Assembly: GCA_013339765.2 (NCBI GenBank)
Contig: CM023454.1
Coordinates: forward strand, 151,934,480-151,998,479
Length of the DNA stretch: 64,000 nucleotides
Source of the DNA: Haemaphysalis longicornis
Taxonomy: Eukaryota > Arthropoda > Arachnida > Ixodida > Ixodidae
Direction of reading: 5' to 3'
The translations under genes were made by a program, and so were the position numbers. The notes beneath the pieces are model-generated. The model was not told the origin of the DNA. It saw only the letters and a program-made list of their open reading frames with translations, and did no database searches. Of this stretch, positions 1 to 12,790 are shown one piece after another. Position 1 is the first letter of the stretch, and the number at the start of each line of letters is the position of its first letter.

Positions 1-525
1 ACAAGTGTTGAAACTATTTCTTGTATGGATCATCAGAGCATTCGATAACTACAGGATTTCAGGCAGTGCCGCGAGTGCTGACCATATACTTCGTTGCGTG
101 CCAGCTATTCTGTGACTAAGACGCCACGCACTCACAGCTAAGGCAGTACCCATTAAAAATTACCGATCATAAGCGCCTGGTAAATTGCTCGTCTGAATTT
201 GACAGTGACTGCCTACTCTGTCATTCCACACTTCCGACCCTTTACGATTGATTCGTCGCCGCTGTTACGGTCATCAAAGAGCTCTGTAACCGTTTAAATG
301 AGAAAGCGTAACGAGAACCCCCAGGGTGCTTTACGTCACAAAGAAAAAACTTAATTTGTTCATGTTTGCGTCATTCACTTAGTAACACTAAAATGAGGAC
401 AGAATCTGATATGGCGCGCAACAAAGGGAACGCTCTACGTCCCTCTAAAAACGAATTTTTTTTTTCAGCGAAGTTGTGATGCGGCAGGGCACGATTCGTG
501 GAAAGCGTGATGGCTAATAAAACAA
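1..525. other. No recognisable gene
   Basis: Intergenic-looking DNA with no long reading frame, RNA gene or repeat I can identify. It ends where the first LINE-derived reading frame starts. Confidence 0.5.
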
Positions 526-980
526 ATGAGTGGTAACAGGCCTCGTGCTATTGCCGAATTAGTTGGTTCAAATTCACGTGCACTATCAACTGGCTTAGCA
601 AATGAATTAAATCAATCATCGGCTTCTCCTGCAGTCACAGATTACTGTGGCGCTACCCCTGCATTAAAGTACAGCTGTCCCACGTCTGCCATTACCAATA
701 AAATTTCTGAAATGATCTGATCAGGCACTTGTCAAGTTTTAAAGTAAACAAGGGTCCAGGTGGAGACAATATTGGTATTGCTTTTCTTCGCAAATACTTT
801 TCTCTGGTTGAAAACTCCGGTCTTTGAATTTTGAATGTCACGATGGACTCGGGCTACATCGCGGTATTGTTAAAACAAGCTACAGCTTTTCCTCATTATA
901 AACCTGAAAAATAAACAAGGTTCAGATTTATCGCTCTGTTTCTGTTCTCGCCAACATCTTTCAGATTTTGTGAAAGCCCG
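526..980 (+). pseudogene. Decayed LINE reverse transcriptase fragment
   Basis: Remnant of a non-LTR retrotransposon ORF2, covering the linker before RT and the RT fingers. After a stop near 718 the same strand reads HLSSFKVNKGPGGDNIGIAFLRKYF, broken here as HLSSFKVNKGPGG then DNIGIAFLRKYF, which resembles the LKNNKSPGPDGI-type motif that opens LINE RT domains. Further on (about 900-970) a shifted frame resembles the FPxYKxGxxxxxxNYRPISVL motif. No palm motifs (FADD or YADD) follow, so it is truncated. The family resemblance is from memory, and the segment has several frameshifts. Its relation to the other plus-strand LINE fragments in the window is unknown. Confidence 0.5.
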
Positions 981-2779
981 ATTTTGTATGTGTGACTAAT
1001 TTCATTCCAGCGAATAAAAGGTATGGCCCTACTAGCTGGGGCTTCATTAAAGGTTCAGGCACTCAAATACTACTCACAAGTTTTTCGGACCACATATAAA
1101 TAGTGAATTTTTCCTACTCTGCTTCCATATTCTTGTTAGGTGTGGATGGTTACTCCTTGATTCCATGGCTGATAAAACAAACGATATACGTGAACCGTCT
1201 CCGAAAAAACCGGACGGAAGTTCGAATGCAGCCCTTTCGAAACACTCATAGCTTAGGTGCCTGATTTCCGTGTTTCCTTATCCAATTAACCAGCCCTAGG
1301 AGCAAAAAGAGATTATTGCATCTACGATGTGTTGTAGCAATGTTTGAAGCACATTACCATGGAAGGCTCAAAAAAAAAAATTACCCGCAGTGTATTACGT
1401 GTCACTTTGTAAAAGGAACGGTGTACCGAGAACTGACAAAGCGCTGTCGTAGCGGCTGCCCACTCTTTCCCGTACCAGATTGGACATGAACAGGGAGCAG
1501 ATAGAAAATGCCTGACATGACTTGCGAAGCAGGCAGCCGCACAGGGTGCAACCGCAGTGTTGCATGATAGTGGGTGGGAGAGGGGGACGCAGCCAAGGTG
1601 TCGTTAGTGCGGTGCGTCAATCAATGCTGGTCCCCTTCCGCAGTGGCTGGCCCCGCCCCCCCGTCAGTTCCGAGCGCGGGCCGTGCGTGGGGTGCCGCGA
1701 CAGGTCTGACAGCGAGCCTTCCACGTCCTCGCGCTCGCGGCGCACGTCGCCTCACCGCAAAACAACGCGGCCGCGATGCGCGCTTCCTAATTCCGAGCAG
1801 CGCGGAGTGCGCCCTCTCCTGGCGTCGGGGGGCCGCCGTTTTCGAGGGGAGCAAAAGAAGCAGTTATAATTACCTGGAAGCGTCAGCTGTCAGACTGTGT
1901 GCAGTTTCCAACTGTCAAGGGACAGGCAGGAAGCTGTGAAAAATAAAATTACTTAAAAGTAACGCGTGAGCAAAAGTGGAATTCTGGAAGTAAGTGAATT
2001 TGACCCTCACTGTGATAGCCAGGATCACAAGATGTTATCTTGAAACAACCAAAGTCCTAGAAATGTATTTCTTGATGAAACAGAAGTTTGCGGTATAATG
2101 AGCATTCCGCCAACGTAGTAGAGAGAAAAATTGCGTAGGGCTTTATATATTCTACAGCGCGCTGGTTCTCGGCGTGATTATGGTTTCCGGGCTAACAGCA
2201 CCGTATGGTAACAAAACAGCAGCTTTTTTTACAAAACAGGCTGGTTTGCCATTACTGTACTGAACTAATGTAGCTAAATACATGGTCCAAAGTTTGGTTG
2301 TAGGAAATTTGTTTGACTTGCTTTTACTTAGTGCTCAATATTCGGATTAAATTGTTTTGTTTCTTTTAATCTCCACATACCCTAAAAAACGGCTTTGTGA
2401 AACTAAAACCTTGAGTGGGAAGAAAGCAAACAACGAACGCAATTACTAAAATATAGTAGCGCCAGAGCACACGTCTACTGGTAGCTAAAACAAGAAAAAA
2501 TTCTGGAAGACAGCGCCGCTGATTAGATCCGACACAATGCTCCTAAAACTTTACCAGCGGAGCTTTCGTTGCTGGCCATAAAGTGTGCGGTGTACGGCGT
2601 CATCAGAAACTCCAAGGTCATAGTTAACCCCGCCGTTTACACAGCACCTGAGCACGCGCCTTATGAGGAGCGCACGCTGTCGTCCGGCTTGCCTGTGGCG
2701 CTCGCAAAATAATACCAAGAAAACAGTTCACGTGCCTCCGCGCCCCAACGTTCACAGGACAGCTCGCCGTACAGACGCC
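981..2779. other. Unassigned DNA with a GC-rich, CpG-rich block
   Basis: No gene recognised. The stretch from about 1640 to 1860 is much richer in G, C and CpG than its surroundings and keeps overlapping frames open on both strands, as expected from base composition alone. It could be a CpG-rich promoter-like block or a repeat fragment. No splice-bounded coding exon could be supported. Confidence 0.4.
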
Positions 2780-2985
2780 CAGTTCGCGAAGCCGGTTGCC
2801 GTCGCCTCTAGCGCGTGCTGACGCATCCTACTTCGGTATAAATTTGAAAGCCTGCCGACAGAATGATCCCAGCCCACCGGTCATGCATGAGGAACACGAC
2901 GATATAGATGGACGTGACGATGACTACTCCTACCACACTGAAAAGTGACGACAGAACGTGCAAATAAACAATTTGAAACCTATGC
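2780..2985 (+). promoter_or_regulatory. Possible Pol II promoter and polyadenylation module (solo-LTR-like)
   Basis: A TATA-like box (GTATAAATT) lies near 2836 and is followed about 125 bases later by an AATAAA signal near 2964. A TATA box and a poly(A) signal this close together is the layout of a retroviral-type LTR. I could not find clear LTR ends (TG...CA), a target duplication, a second copy or any gag-pol reading frame. This is only a candidate. Confidence 0.2.
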
Positions 2986-5932
2986 AATGCGTAGTGGTGT
3001 GTCCTTCAGTACTTGTATAGAAAGAAATCGTCCAGCTACGCTAGAGGTCAAGCCTTGCGCGAATTAGTGCAAGCGTCGCCAATTTTTGTTTCAGTGGTAT
3101 GACATACTAGGGACCATATGATAACATTGTTTTCAGGACAGGAAACGAACTTCTTTACAAGCGGCATTCGGTTAAAAGTAGGGATGATTCGCTCTTCCTC
3201 CACTGTAGTTGGGAGCGTGTAGAACTTGGAATGACGCGAGCATTCGAATGAAGCGATTTTGCTGTAATGAGATATTTAGCGCACTTTTTTTGACGAACTG
3301 CCCCCTCAATGGCTTCTTACCTTCTTGTTAACCTATTTTCAGGGAAAGAAATACCAAATACAATGCAAAAGCTATGACCTTCAAGTACTGGTGGCCTAGT
3401 AATGCTTGGGCGTGTCGTAATTGCCTTGTGGCTCATTTCCCAAGGTCCGGTCAAATATCTCTGACAGTGTTTGACTGAAGCTGTCAAACGGTGTTTACCG
3501 TCAAACACTGTTCGACGGGAAACAGCTGCTGAGCGCCCACAACTGAGAAAATTAGTCTCACTATATTTAACAGTTCTCTATACTGCGGTCCATGTTTTGC
3601 AATATAAATACTGCAGAACATAATTATAATATTACGTTATGATTATAATATAAAATTATACCTATGATTATGTAATTATACTTTCTTCGGTAGCCATCCC
3701 TGGCAATAGATAGAGGCACATGAAGGACTCGCAGGCACGAACGGCCGACAAGCAGTGAGAAGACGTTCTGAACCCAATTAAGCAAACACGGGCTGCTCTT
3801 CTCGCTTTGCATAACCGATAGCGCTGGGCTCGGATAGTTTGACGCAGAGTGAACTTACTGGCGAAACTCGGGGGATAAGGTCTCGTTCTGGCTCCTCCGC
3901 CATTTCTTGGACCATGCGTGGCGAACACGCCAGGGCGGCCTGTGTACTGCATGTAACTGCAGTAACGGAGCGCCGACAGGAAGCTGATGAGGCGACCAGA
4001 TAAATATACAGAGCGGCGGGAACCGACGCTTAATTACGCCTAATGCAACAGCTGAGCCGAGAGCGCACGGCTCGGGGCGGAAGAAGGACGCGACGAGATG
4101 GGCGGCGACGAGTACGCTCTGCTACGTCCTCGTGGGCCCATCCGAACGGGCTTTGTTTGTTGCCCGTCGGCAGAGATTGCGGGGCCCCTCAGGCAGATAA
4201 GAGAGCTCTTCGGGCTATCAGGCTCTGAGCCGCTTTTAGGCAGTTTGATTGAAGTCATCGCACCTCGTTACCAATACTTCCCCTCTCTTCGTGTTCTGCT
4301 TTATACAGAAACCTAGCTATCATGTCACGTAGGACGCTTTGTCGACATCTACGGCGTTTTATCCAATTCCCGGTTGGTTATTGAAAACTGCGACGACGAA
4401 ACTAACAGGACTACGGATGACGGAAGCGCAAAACAGTGTGTTTTAAAGTAGAAAGAAGATTTATTTTTTGCATAGGAATCAGACCGAAATACAGACTGGA
4501 GGGAGAAGAAGGGTTTCACTACTGGCGCCAACAACGATATATCTCATTCGCACTCTCTCAGGGACCCACACATTAGACGAAAATCGAAGTGAAATAAACA
4601 ACAAATACGCCGTTCAGAAACAGTTTACAACTATCAGTTTTTTCTCAAACTAAATAAAGCGGGGATGCAAGAAAGAAAATATCCCACACATATTTTGCAG
4701 GGTTGTTTTCACAGGCCGACAGTGATTGCGAACACCCTTCCTGGGAAAACCGTATTCAGTATTTCTATTTACACGTAAAAAGTGTTGTGAATTTGCTGAA
4801 CCAAGATTGGCATTCAATATTTATTGCAAGGTCCGCTGGTGGGTAGTAAAGATCGTTTCCCCGAAGTCCGGTGTCGATCAGGAACCCAATCGCCCGGGCT
4901 CCGGTTGATTTGGCAGGAGGCTGGCTGGGTGATGGTGTTGAAGTTCTTGGAGATGGCGGTCGAATTGACGAACTCGAGGCGGTGAAGTTGATTAAGTGAA
5001 ACGGAAGTTTATGTACAGCTACTTACAGTATGAAACTTTGGACATGAGAAATAAAAAGAAAAACTTCAAACTCGGCTAGACGCTAGCTCCGAGTGCGCAC
5101 AAATCACTCGAGCTTCTTCAACTTCGCCTAACTCTCCTACTCTCGGAGCGTACACAAACCGCTCGAGAAACCACGGCCGAGACCTCTGTCTCGCCGCAAG
5201 ATCCGTCTAGTTGCCCGGTGCGGCGCTGCACCCTAAACCTCCGACGCGATCTTAACCTCGACTAGGGGGCTCACAAATCCCAACCTAGCGTTAACGGTCG
5301 AGACTCCTGTCTAGCCGGGAACTGCCAGCTAAGCGTTCAGACAAGAACCATTTCTAACGGCCAAGTTCGGGCTTATATAACCTTCGAGACTCGCCCTCTC
5401 TCGGGAACACCCCTGTAGCGTTCGTACACGCGTATGGGAGTGCCCGAATTCACGTAGACAGCTGTCACTCAGCATGCACGGAATATTCATTGAGGCGCCG
5501 CCCATTCTGGTCAACGGCACGCCCACAGACGAGCAGTTTCATGCGCCCCGCGGGGTGAAAGCGAAAGACGGCGACCGTGCGTCATGCTGACCAGTGCGCG
5601 ACAACAATAGAGACACGCCGGTTAATCCCACCACCTCCGCGGGCTCGGGCAGGCGTTTCCTGGAATCCGGCGGCGGTGTCTGCTTTCTCAATGGGGGATT
5701 ATCCTTGAGGAAGGCGTGTGGGCCAGACAATCCGTCTCCCGTGCACGCCGCGAACGAATTAGCGGTGGTTGCAGCGCAGTGTCGGCAGTGCTACGTCGCA
5801 AGACAGAGCGGCGGGTTCTCACGCGCAGCCCGGGCGCCGGCTGCTAAATCTCATAAGTGGACCTTACATGGGTGTTTAAAAATGCATGAGGCTCTATTTC
5901 CTGCCCGTCGGTAATATGACGCTCGTCTCTGA
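2986..5932. other. Unassigned DNA
   Basis: No gene or mobile element recognised. An AT-rich patch of short TTATAAT-like units lies near 3615-3690. A TATATAA motif sits near 5373 within a GC-rich stretch (about 5060-5480) that might be a promoter or LTR remnant, but nothing coding follows. Confidence 0.4.
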
Positions 5933-5933
5933 G

Positions 5934-5975
5934 CGTACGCCTTCTTACGTGTACGCCTTCTTGCGTACGCCTTCT
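5934..5975 (+). repeat. Three tandem copies of a CGTACGCCTTCTT motif
   Basis: The 13-16 base unit CGTACGCCTTCTT occurs three times head to tail with small variation. It is a short minisatellite with no other visible role. Confidence 0.7.
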
Positions 5976-6569
5976 GGTTAGAAGTCTAGAATATGGCGCG
6001 GTTGGTACTCTCCTCACATACCGTGCCAGCCGTGCTCCCTGTTCTAACCTCAGCGGCCATGTTTCCTCGCTTGGGCAGCGGCGTTGGTTGCCTATCGCAC
6101 TTGTTGGTGTCAATCAGTCTCGGCATTTTGTGGCCGTCATTACCATGTCAATGTGTCTTGCCGTCTACTCACCCCGGCAGTCACTTCACACTTCATTTTA
6201 AAAAGCGTGCAAGCGACGATGGGGTGCGTCCAAAAGCTGCACTACGGGCACACCGGGCACGGAGGCAACCGCTTCGAGTTGCCGTTGGTCTTGAAGCGAT
6301 TTCTTACTCCTGACGCACCGTAGAATCGCAAACGCACCGCAGCCAATGACGACGCCCAATCGGCGACCTTCTTGACGTCGACCTGCCTGCACTCGCACTA
6401 TGTGGTTCGCCGCCGTTTGTCGCTCCGTGTCCAGGGTGTGGCGCCGCAAATGTTCAGCCGACATGCGACATCCAATGCTCACGCAATAATAACGAGACAT
6501 ATTTTTAGGTTAATGAACTGATGCCTGGCCGATTCCGAAGCCGACATCATAAAGCCCAAGCCATAATTT
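5976..6569. other. Unassigned DNA
   Basis: No supported gene. Short overlapping frames on both strands show no recognisable motif. Confidence 0.4.
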
Positions 6570-6687
6570 TCTCAGGGGGAATAAACAGCGCAGAGACGGG
6601 GACTAACAGACGAAAAGACAGTACAAGCGCTTGTACTGTCTTTTCGTCTGTTAGTCCCCGTCTCTGCACTGTTTATTCCCCCTGAGA
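6570..6687. repeat. 118-bp near-perfect palindrome without spacer
   Basis: Two 59-base arms meet at the dyad GTACAAGC|GCTTGTAC, between 6628 and 6629. The only mismatch is in AACAGCGCAG versus the AACAGTGCAG read on the opposite arm. The arms contain a GTCTTTTCGTCTGTTAGTCC-type stretch that resembles the terminal sequence I associate with Penelope-like elements in ticks. A head-to-head pair of such ends is one explanation. No coding sequence is present. Confidence 0.9.
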
Positions 6688-7058
6688 TGTCAAACCAACT
6701 AGCCCAATCCCAAGCTTTAGTCATAGTTTTCTGTTGCCGCAGTGCCTTCCTAAATTTATAAAGTGCGCCCCAAAACAAGCAAGCACGCATCTAGTCATAC
6801 ACTAACGTCGCCGAAGAATTTCTTGCCACTTAAATGCTACGCATCGGGAGCTGCCTAACAGGCTGCCCTAACAGGAGCTTAAATGTTGTTCGCCAATGTG
6901 ACTTTGCTGGTTGAAACCAATGGGCGACTGAGTAAGCTATGCAACTTAGAGGTATACATTGTGATGCACTCAACGTCGCATATGTAACGCGGACGTCTCG
7001 GTCAAGCGTACGTCGCTTTGCGACGAAAAAGACCATCCTAGGCAAAAGGAAAAAAAAA
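6688..7058. other. Unassigned DNA
   Basis: No gene or repeat recognised between the palindrome and the left end of the TIR element. Confidence 0.4.
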
Positions 7059-7237
7059 TATACCACCTTCCCGTAGGGGAACCCTGAGTAGTATGCAAAG
7101 CAGACATGGGTCGATTCAAGTGCCCATTAGTTTTCAGTTCGTCGTTTCCGTTAGGTTGAGGTACATAGCTCACAGTAGTATTTACAGTTTGGTTTCCATG
7201 GTAACTACCACACTCTTTCACTATCCAGGAACTACGA
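7059..7237 (+). mobile_element. Left part of a short TIR element, split by a LINE
   Basis: This is the left half of a short nonautonomous TIR element whose intact relative lies at 17692-17945. The end (ACCACCTTCCCGTAGGGGAA...) is inverted at 12858-12895 as ...TTCCCCCACGAGAAGATGGT, giving a TIR of about 38 bases. The internal segment (GTCGATTCAAGTGCCCATTAG and GGTTTCCATGGTAACTACCA) matches the copy at 17.7-17.9 kb almost base for base. The element is interrupted after GGAACTACGA by the LINE and resumes at 12825. It has no coding capacity. Confidence 0.85.
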
Positions 7238-7554
7238 TATTGCCGCGAGGGGGCCGAACAAGCAAAACCGGTTCCACATGGGCCCCGAGTTTTGGATCCC
7301 GTGAGCGGGAATTTCGGACCGAGGATACCTGGAAATCCCTCACCGAGGTCAGTGAAGGTTACTGCCACCCGACCCGCTACGTTTTTGTGGAGGACCCGCT
7401 CGTGTTTTCCTCATTTCTGACCGTGAACTGCACTTGGGCGAGCTAAGCCTAACGTCGCCTACCGCGATAGGGCTGCTCAACTGGCACCGGGCAGGCCTAG
7501 CGCCACCGGTCGGGTTTCCTACCGCTGCCACGCCGGCGCTCTGTGCCAGGCAGG

Positions 7555-9256
7555 ATGGAGTATACCGTGGAAGGGGAAGATATTTCTCCGGAGGAATATA
7601 ATGACCAGAAGCTGTGGTCTCGCGCCGTCAAGGCTCACGACCACTTGTTCGCGAAGAAATCGGCGGACACCACCGCATCACCACCCGGAGGAATCGAGAA
7701 CGGCCAGGGCAAAAATGCCAATGAAAGAAACCGAGAAAAGAATCAACTACCCAATCAAGAGAAGACAACCATTACCGCGCCTTCCGATGCCCGATTACAA
7801 GATAATTTACCGACCGGGAGGAGGCCTGGACTTGCGCCCCGTGAACGGCGGCATGCTCTTGCAGACGGTCTGCCGGTGTGCCCATGTGGATTTCGCCATT
7901 GCTCGCACACAGGAAAAGTTGCGTATCAACCCTCTTCAACAACTCTCTTTCACCATCAGCACTCCGTCCGAAGAACGGATGAAGCGCTATGTCAAACTCC
8001 AAGAACTGCAAATCAAGGACCAGCAACACCCACTCAGAGCATACGTGGCATCTCCTGACGACGCAATCAAGGGCATCATCTACAATGCTGTTTACGACCA
8101 AACCCAAGACGAAATCTTCGAAGACATCATAAACCTGAACAAGAGCAGGAACTACACAATTGCCGATGCCAGGCAACTAGGCAAAACCAAGTCGCTCCTT
8201 ATAACTTTCATCGGGACGAAGGAGGTACCCAGAGAAATCATCTTTTTCGGTTCGATCTACATGTGCACCTGCTACCCCTTCAAGGCGAAAGTGGAGTCCT
8301 GTTTCAACTGCTCACCACCAGGACACAGGGCGGACGTAGGCCAGAAGGAGAAGACAGGCTTGTTCTGCCGGTGCGGAGAGCAGCACCCCGTCAAAGAACA
8401 ACCGGACTGCACACCCAAATTTATCCTCTGCAATGGAAACCATTTCACGGGCACCAGGAAATGCAAGATGCGTTTCCAGAAACCCGGGAATTTCAAGGGA
8501 AGGACATCTAGCACTACAGAGAACTCGTGGCAACGGGTGCAGCAGCAGCAAGAACAGGCGAGCGGAGAGTACCGCCAGTCCAGAAGTCGATTCAGATCGA
8601 ACTCGAGGACAAGAAGCGGGCACAGCAGAAGCCGCTCCAACTCTTTTCCACCCCTCCGGAGGTCCGAGAGCAAGGAACGTCCAAACCAGGTGAGCTGGAA
8701 ACCGCAGGACTCCCAGTTAGAGAGAGAAAACGCGGAGCTCAGGGCACAACTAAGACGTCAGGAAAAGGAAATGACAGAAATTAAAGAAATGTTACGAAAT
8801 TTACTCTCCGTAAAAGCCAGGTCGCCTCCCCCTGTAATTCAAACCTCGCCTACACCAAGGCAAAATATTTCGCTACCCCCTTCCGCGACGTCCTCGCGAG
8901 CCCCGTCACCGCAGCGCGGTACCCCAATCAAAAGGAAAACTACTGAGTTAATGTAGGCAGATGAAACCCCCACGTTGAAGGATTTATTCACTTTTATGCA
9001 AAAGCTTGAGGAGAGACTGCTGGTTGGCATTGACAGAAACAGAGCCGAAACCCAGAAGTGGATGAGTGCGTTGTCCACACGCAGAGAGGCTATTGAGGCC
9101 AGGCAAAGCCAGATGGAAGCTAGACAAAGCCAGACGGAGGCTAGCATGGCGGCCAAGCCGAATGCAAACCTCGCCGAGACCCTCGCAGATCCCATCAACC
9201 CCGCCGCCACTAATACTCAAATACAGAGGGTAATTCATCATGGAGTGGGACCATAA
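7555..9256 (+). pseudogene. LINE ORF1, gag-like nucleic-acid-binding protein (broken)
   Basis: Encodes the RNA-binding protein that packages LINE RNA. The likely start is the ATG at 7555 (MEYTVEGEDISPEEY); the reading then moves from frame 1 to frame 2 between about 7720 and 7790. Zinc-knuckle remnants lie near 8299-8420 (CFNC...GH, then CRCGEQH..., then CNGNH...KC). The last cysteine of the first knuckle is replaced by glycine. An SR-rich stretch (about 8570-8660) and a coiled-coil-like ERENAELRAQLRRQEKE segment follow. A TAG at 8954 interrupts the frame, which continues in phase to a TAA at 9254-9256 through LKDLFTFMQKLEERLLV and EARQSQ repeats. The original ORF1 therefore probably ended at 9256. 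Confidence 0.8.
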
Positions 9257-9261
9257 CAGAA

Positions 9262-12200
9262 GTCAAAATATGGCGGTGGAACTTCAGAGGTTTCCGCCAT
9301 AAGCGGGAGAACCTGCAGCTCCACATTCAAAATTTGGACAACTCCGAGGCCCCAGACATTATTCCTATACAGGAAAATCTAGCCAGAGTCAAACTTATAA
9401 ATTATAAAGCTTATGAAATATCCGGAATGCAAAACCCACGCGTAGCCGTCCTAGTTCACAGGAATCTCACAGCTATTGAGCACAAGATTGATATAGTAGG
9501 CGTAGACTGCCTCCTCGTCGAGATAATACCACAAACGAGAGGGAGCGTTAGCCTATTCCTGTTTAATGTATATAGTTCCCCAAAAGAGCCCCACCCGCAA
9601 TCCTCGAGGGCAGGACTCTGCGTAATCCTCTGCGGAACCAAACCTCTGGTAGTAGTGGGAGATTTCAACGCGTGCAACATGAGTTGGGGATACCGAAAGA
9701 ACAACAAAAAGGGAACCGCATTGTGGAATTACATCCAAGACGAGGGTCTCTCCCTGCTTAATGACACGCTGCAACCCACCCGGATAGGAAACAGTGTACA
9801 GGCGGACACTAGCCCGGATCTCACTTTATGTAAAAATATTGGACATGGAAAGTGGAAAAACACTGTGCAAAGCCTCGGTAGTGACCACTATATAATTGAA
9901 ACCGTTATTCCGGTTTCGTCCCTTAAGAGAAAGGGAAGGAAAAACATTAAGGTAACGGACTGGGACAAATTTACGACACTACACTCACAAACTTCCGAGG
10001 AAATTGAAAATCCCAACGACTGGATGAACAAGCTAGAGAACGATGTCGAAGCAGCAACCGAGTCAGTCCCGGTTACAACAGAGATGCAGTCTATTGATAG
10101 CAGACTATTACATATGTGGCAGGCCCACGAGTGTCTCCAAAAAAGATGGCTCAAACAAAAACACAATAAGAAACTCAAAATCAAAATCGCGCGTCTGGTA
10201 AAAGACATGGAAGAATATGCGAAAAAACTAGTACAGCAGCAATGGGGGCAAACCTGTGATCAGATGAAGGGAAACCTACATCTTAAAGACACATGGCACC
10301 TGCTTAGGTTCCTACTAGACCCGGAAAACTGCAAGTCGGCACACAGTAAGAACATTGAGCGAATCATCCGTGGTCACCACTGGGAAATAAGGAACTCCTA
10401 CAGGCGCTCAAAGACATGTACTTGAACACATCTAGTCCTATAGAACTTCCAGGGTACACGGGTCCCTCAAATCCAGAGATGGATGAGGAGCGGAACTTAG
10501 GACAGCGGAACTTAAGGCGGCAATGCACAAACTACGCACCTCCTCTGCCCCTGGGGAAGAAAGAGTTACAAATAAAACTCTAAAAAGCCTAGATGATAGC
10601 TCAATTACGGCAATCACTAAGCTTTTCAATCATTGCTGGAAAAAGGAGAGCTCCCGCCTGCTTGGAGGCATGCCAAAGTGACCTTTATTCCTAAGCCAGG
10701 TAACAGCCTGGAGATTCAAAATCTGAGACCTATCTCACTCACGTCTTGTTTAGGGAAGCTTTTTGAGCATGTTATCCTTAACAGGATTCAAACACACATG
10801 GAGAAGCACCATCTCTTCCCAGACAATATGATAGGTTTCAGACCACACCTATCCACACGATATCATGCTCAGAATATCGGAACAGTTGGTAAATTCAATA
10901 CATAATAAACACACCCGTGCAATCCTCGCTTTGGATTTAACCAAAGCATTTGATAATATCGAGCATGAGGCGATTACGGCAGCATTGTCAGCCCTACAGG
11001 TCGGTGAGCGAACCCATAGCTACATCAAGGCTTTCCTGTCCAACAGGTGAGCTGAGATTCATTTCGGGCAGCTCAAGTCCGACCCTTTCACCCTAGGCAG
11101 CAAGGGGACGCCCCAGGGCTCAGTGCTCTCCCCCTTGCTATTTAACATCACACTCATACCCATGACCAAGCGCTAGCGACAGTACCTAATTTGTCCCACT
11201 CCCTGTACGCTGACGATATTATGTTGTGGACAATGATGGGCAGCGGCGGAGAAATAGAGTACACGTTGCAAACCGGAGCTGACATTGTCTCGGAACAGGC
11301 TAGGGCTATAGGCTTATCTTGCTCTCCTAAAAAGTCAGAGCTCTGGTAATGCGTTACGCGCCTGGGAGACAAGCCAAGGATACACCAGTCCCAATAGAAA
11401 TCCGCATGAATAACCCACTAGTACCCGAAGTTCAAACGATCAGGATACTAGGGATGTACTTACAAAGCAATGGCAAAAATGCCATCACGCTAAATAAACT
11501 GACAGCTGCGTGCATCGACGAAGCGTCAAATTCGCCGCATAGCGAACAAACATAGGGGGATGAAAGAAATAGACCTCACGAGGCTAGTTCAAGCCTTTGT
11601 TCTGAGTTGGCTTTGTCTACTCCCTTCCACACCTCAGTTTACACAAGGCGGAGAAGGAGGAAATAAACTGTTTGATTAGGCAATCGTACAAAGCAGCTTT
11701 GTATCTACCGAGGTGTACGCCGACTGATAAACTTCTGAAAATGGGCCTGCACAATACCCTCGAAGAATTATAGAGGCCCATGGAATCGCTCAATATGAAA
11801 GATTATCGAAGACTCCGACCGGACAGTAACATGCTAAAGGATCTAAGTATATCTTATAAAGGAACACAAACAAGAGAACCTGGTCCCTAGAGATATATTT
11901 CAGCACCTCACTATTAACAATCATTCCTAAAAATATGGCACCCTATTCATCACAAGGAAAGGAGAAACGCTAGAGCGAAAGCACTCTAAAAACTGTTTAA
12001 ACATTGCGAGGAGGTAGTCTACGTGGATGCAGCCGAATAGAAAGTGCAGGGATGCCTTGGCAGTTTGCAGCCGTCGATAGCAAACTCAAGCCCATCACCG
12101 CCGCCACTGTTTATGGCAGGCGGCCGGAAGAAGCGGAAGAGGAAGCAATTTCTGGTGCAATTATTAGTACCAAACCAAAATTTATCCTCAGCGATTCCAA

Positions 12201-12790
12201 ACGGCTGTGCGTAATTTTGCGAAAAACAAAATTCACGAAGCGGCATCTCAAATTCTATTAGAAATCAGTTGGAACCCCGCCAGATACAGATTATCTGGAT
12301 TCCTGCGTACTCGTCCCATCCAGGGAACGAAGCGCCCCATCGTTTTGCCCGCGAACTCGTCAACCGGGCGGTGTGGCCAATCGTGCCTGCAAGAGTCTAA
12401 GGAGGAGTATGGTTACGTTGAAATGAAGGACTAGTTTTACCCTGCCCCTCATATTCACTAACAGAATCCAGCAGGCGACATGGAGGCAACTCCAATCTCA
12501 TACCTTTCTGAACCCTTATAAATTGGCCCTATTGCACCCCAAAGTGCAGAACGTGTGAGGCCGAAAAGCCGACTTAGCTCACATCCTATATGAATGCCCT
12601 GAGCTCCAAACCTAAAGCCGAATGGCATCTCTAACCAAATAGAGTGGGAGACGCGGTGACCAGCTCCGAGTCTGAGAAACCAAATTCAGGCCGTGGACTG
12701 GGCTTTGGAGGTTGCCACGAAGCAAGGTCTTCTGGCCACTTCACGAGTCAAGAAGAAGCCATCAATAATCAAACTTAATGATTGTTGACT
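9262..12790 (+). pseudogene. LINE ORF2: endonuclease, reverse transcriptase, RNase H (broken)
   Basis: ORF2 nicks target DNA and primes reverse transcription. It opens near IWRWNFRGFRHKRENL (about 9270). The EEP endonuclease domain is intact in motif: GDFNA at 9658-9672 and SDHY near 9879-9890. This frame stays open to 10425. RT follows in pieces: YRPISL-like RPISLTSCLGKL near 10728, ALDLTKAFD (motif A) near 10927, GTPQGSVLSPLLF (motif B) near 11107, and LYADDI (motif C) at 11203-11220. An RNase H remnant starts with VYVDAAE near 12018 and has a PAYSSHPGNEA stretch near 12301. A C-terminal CRTC...HILYEC zinc-type motif lies near 12545-12600. Multiple stops and frameshifts after 10425 make it nonfunctional. 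Confidence 0.85.

Noticed and set aside
1522..1939. Overlapping open frames of 77-121 codons in GC-rich DNA
   Set aside because: Both strands and several phases are open at once, which is what high GC gives. No motif or start context was seen.
2780..2985. Solo LTR
   Set aside because: TATA-like and AATAAA motifs are there, but no LTR ends, target duplication or second copy was found. Kept only as a low-confidence regulatory candidate.
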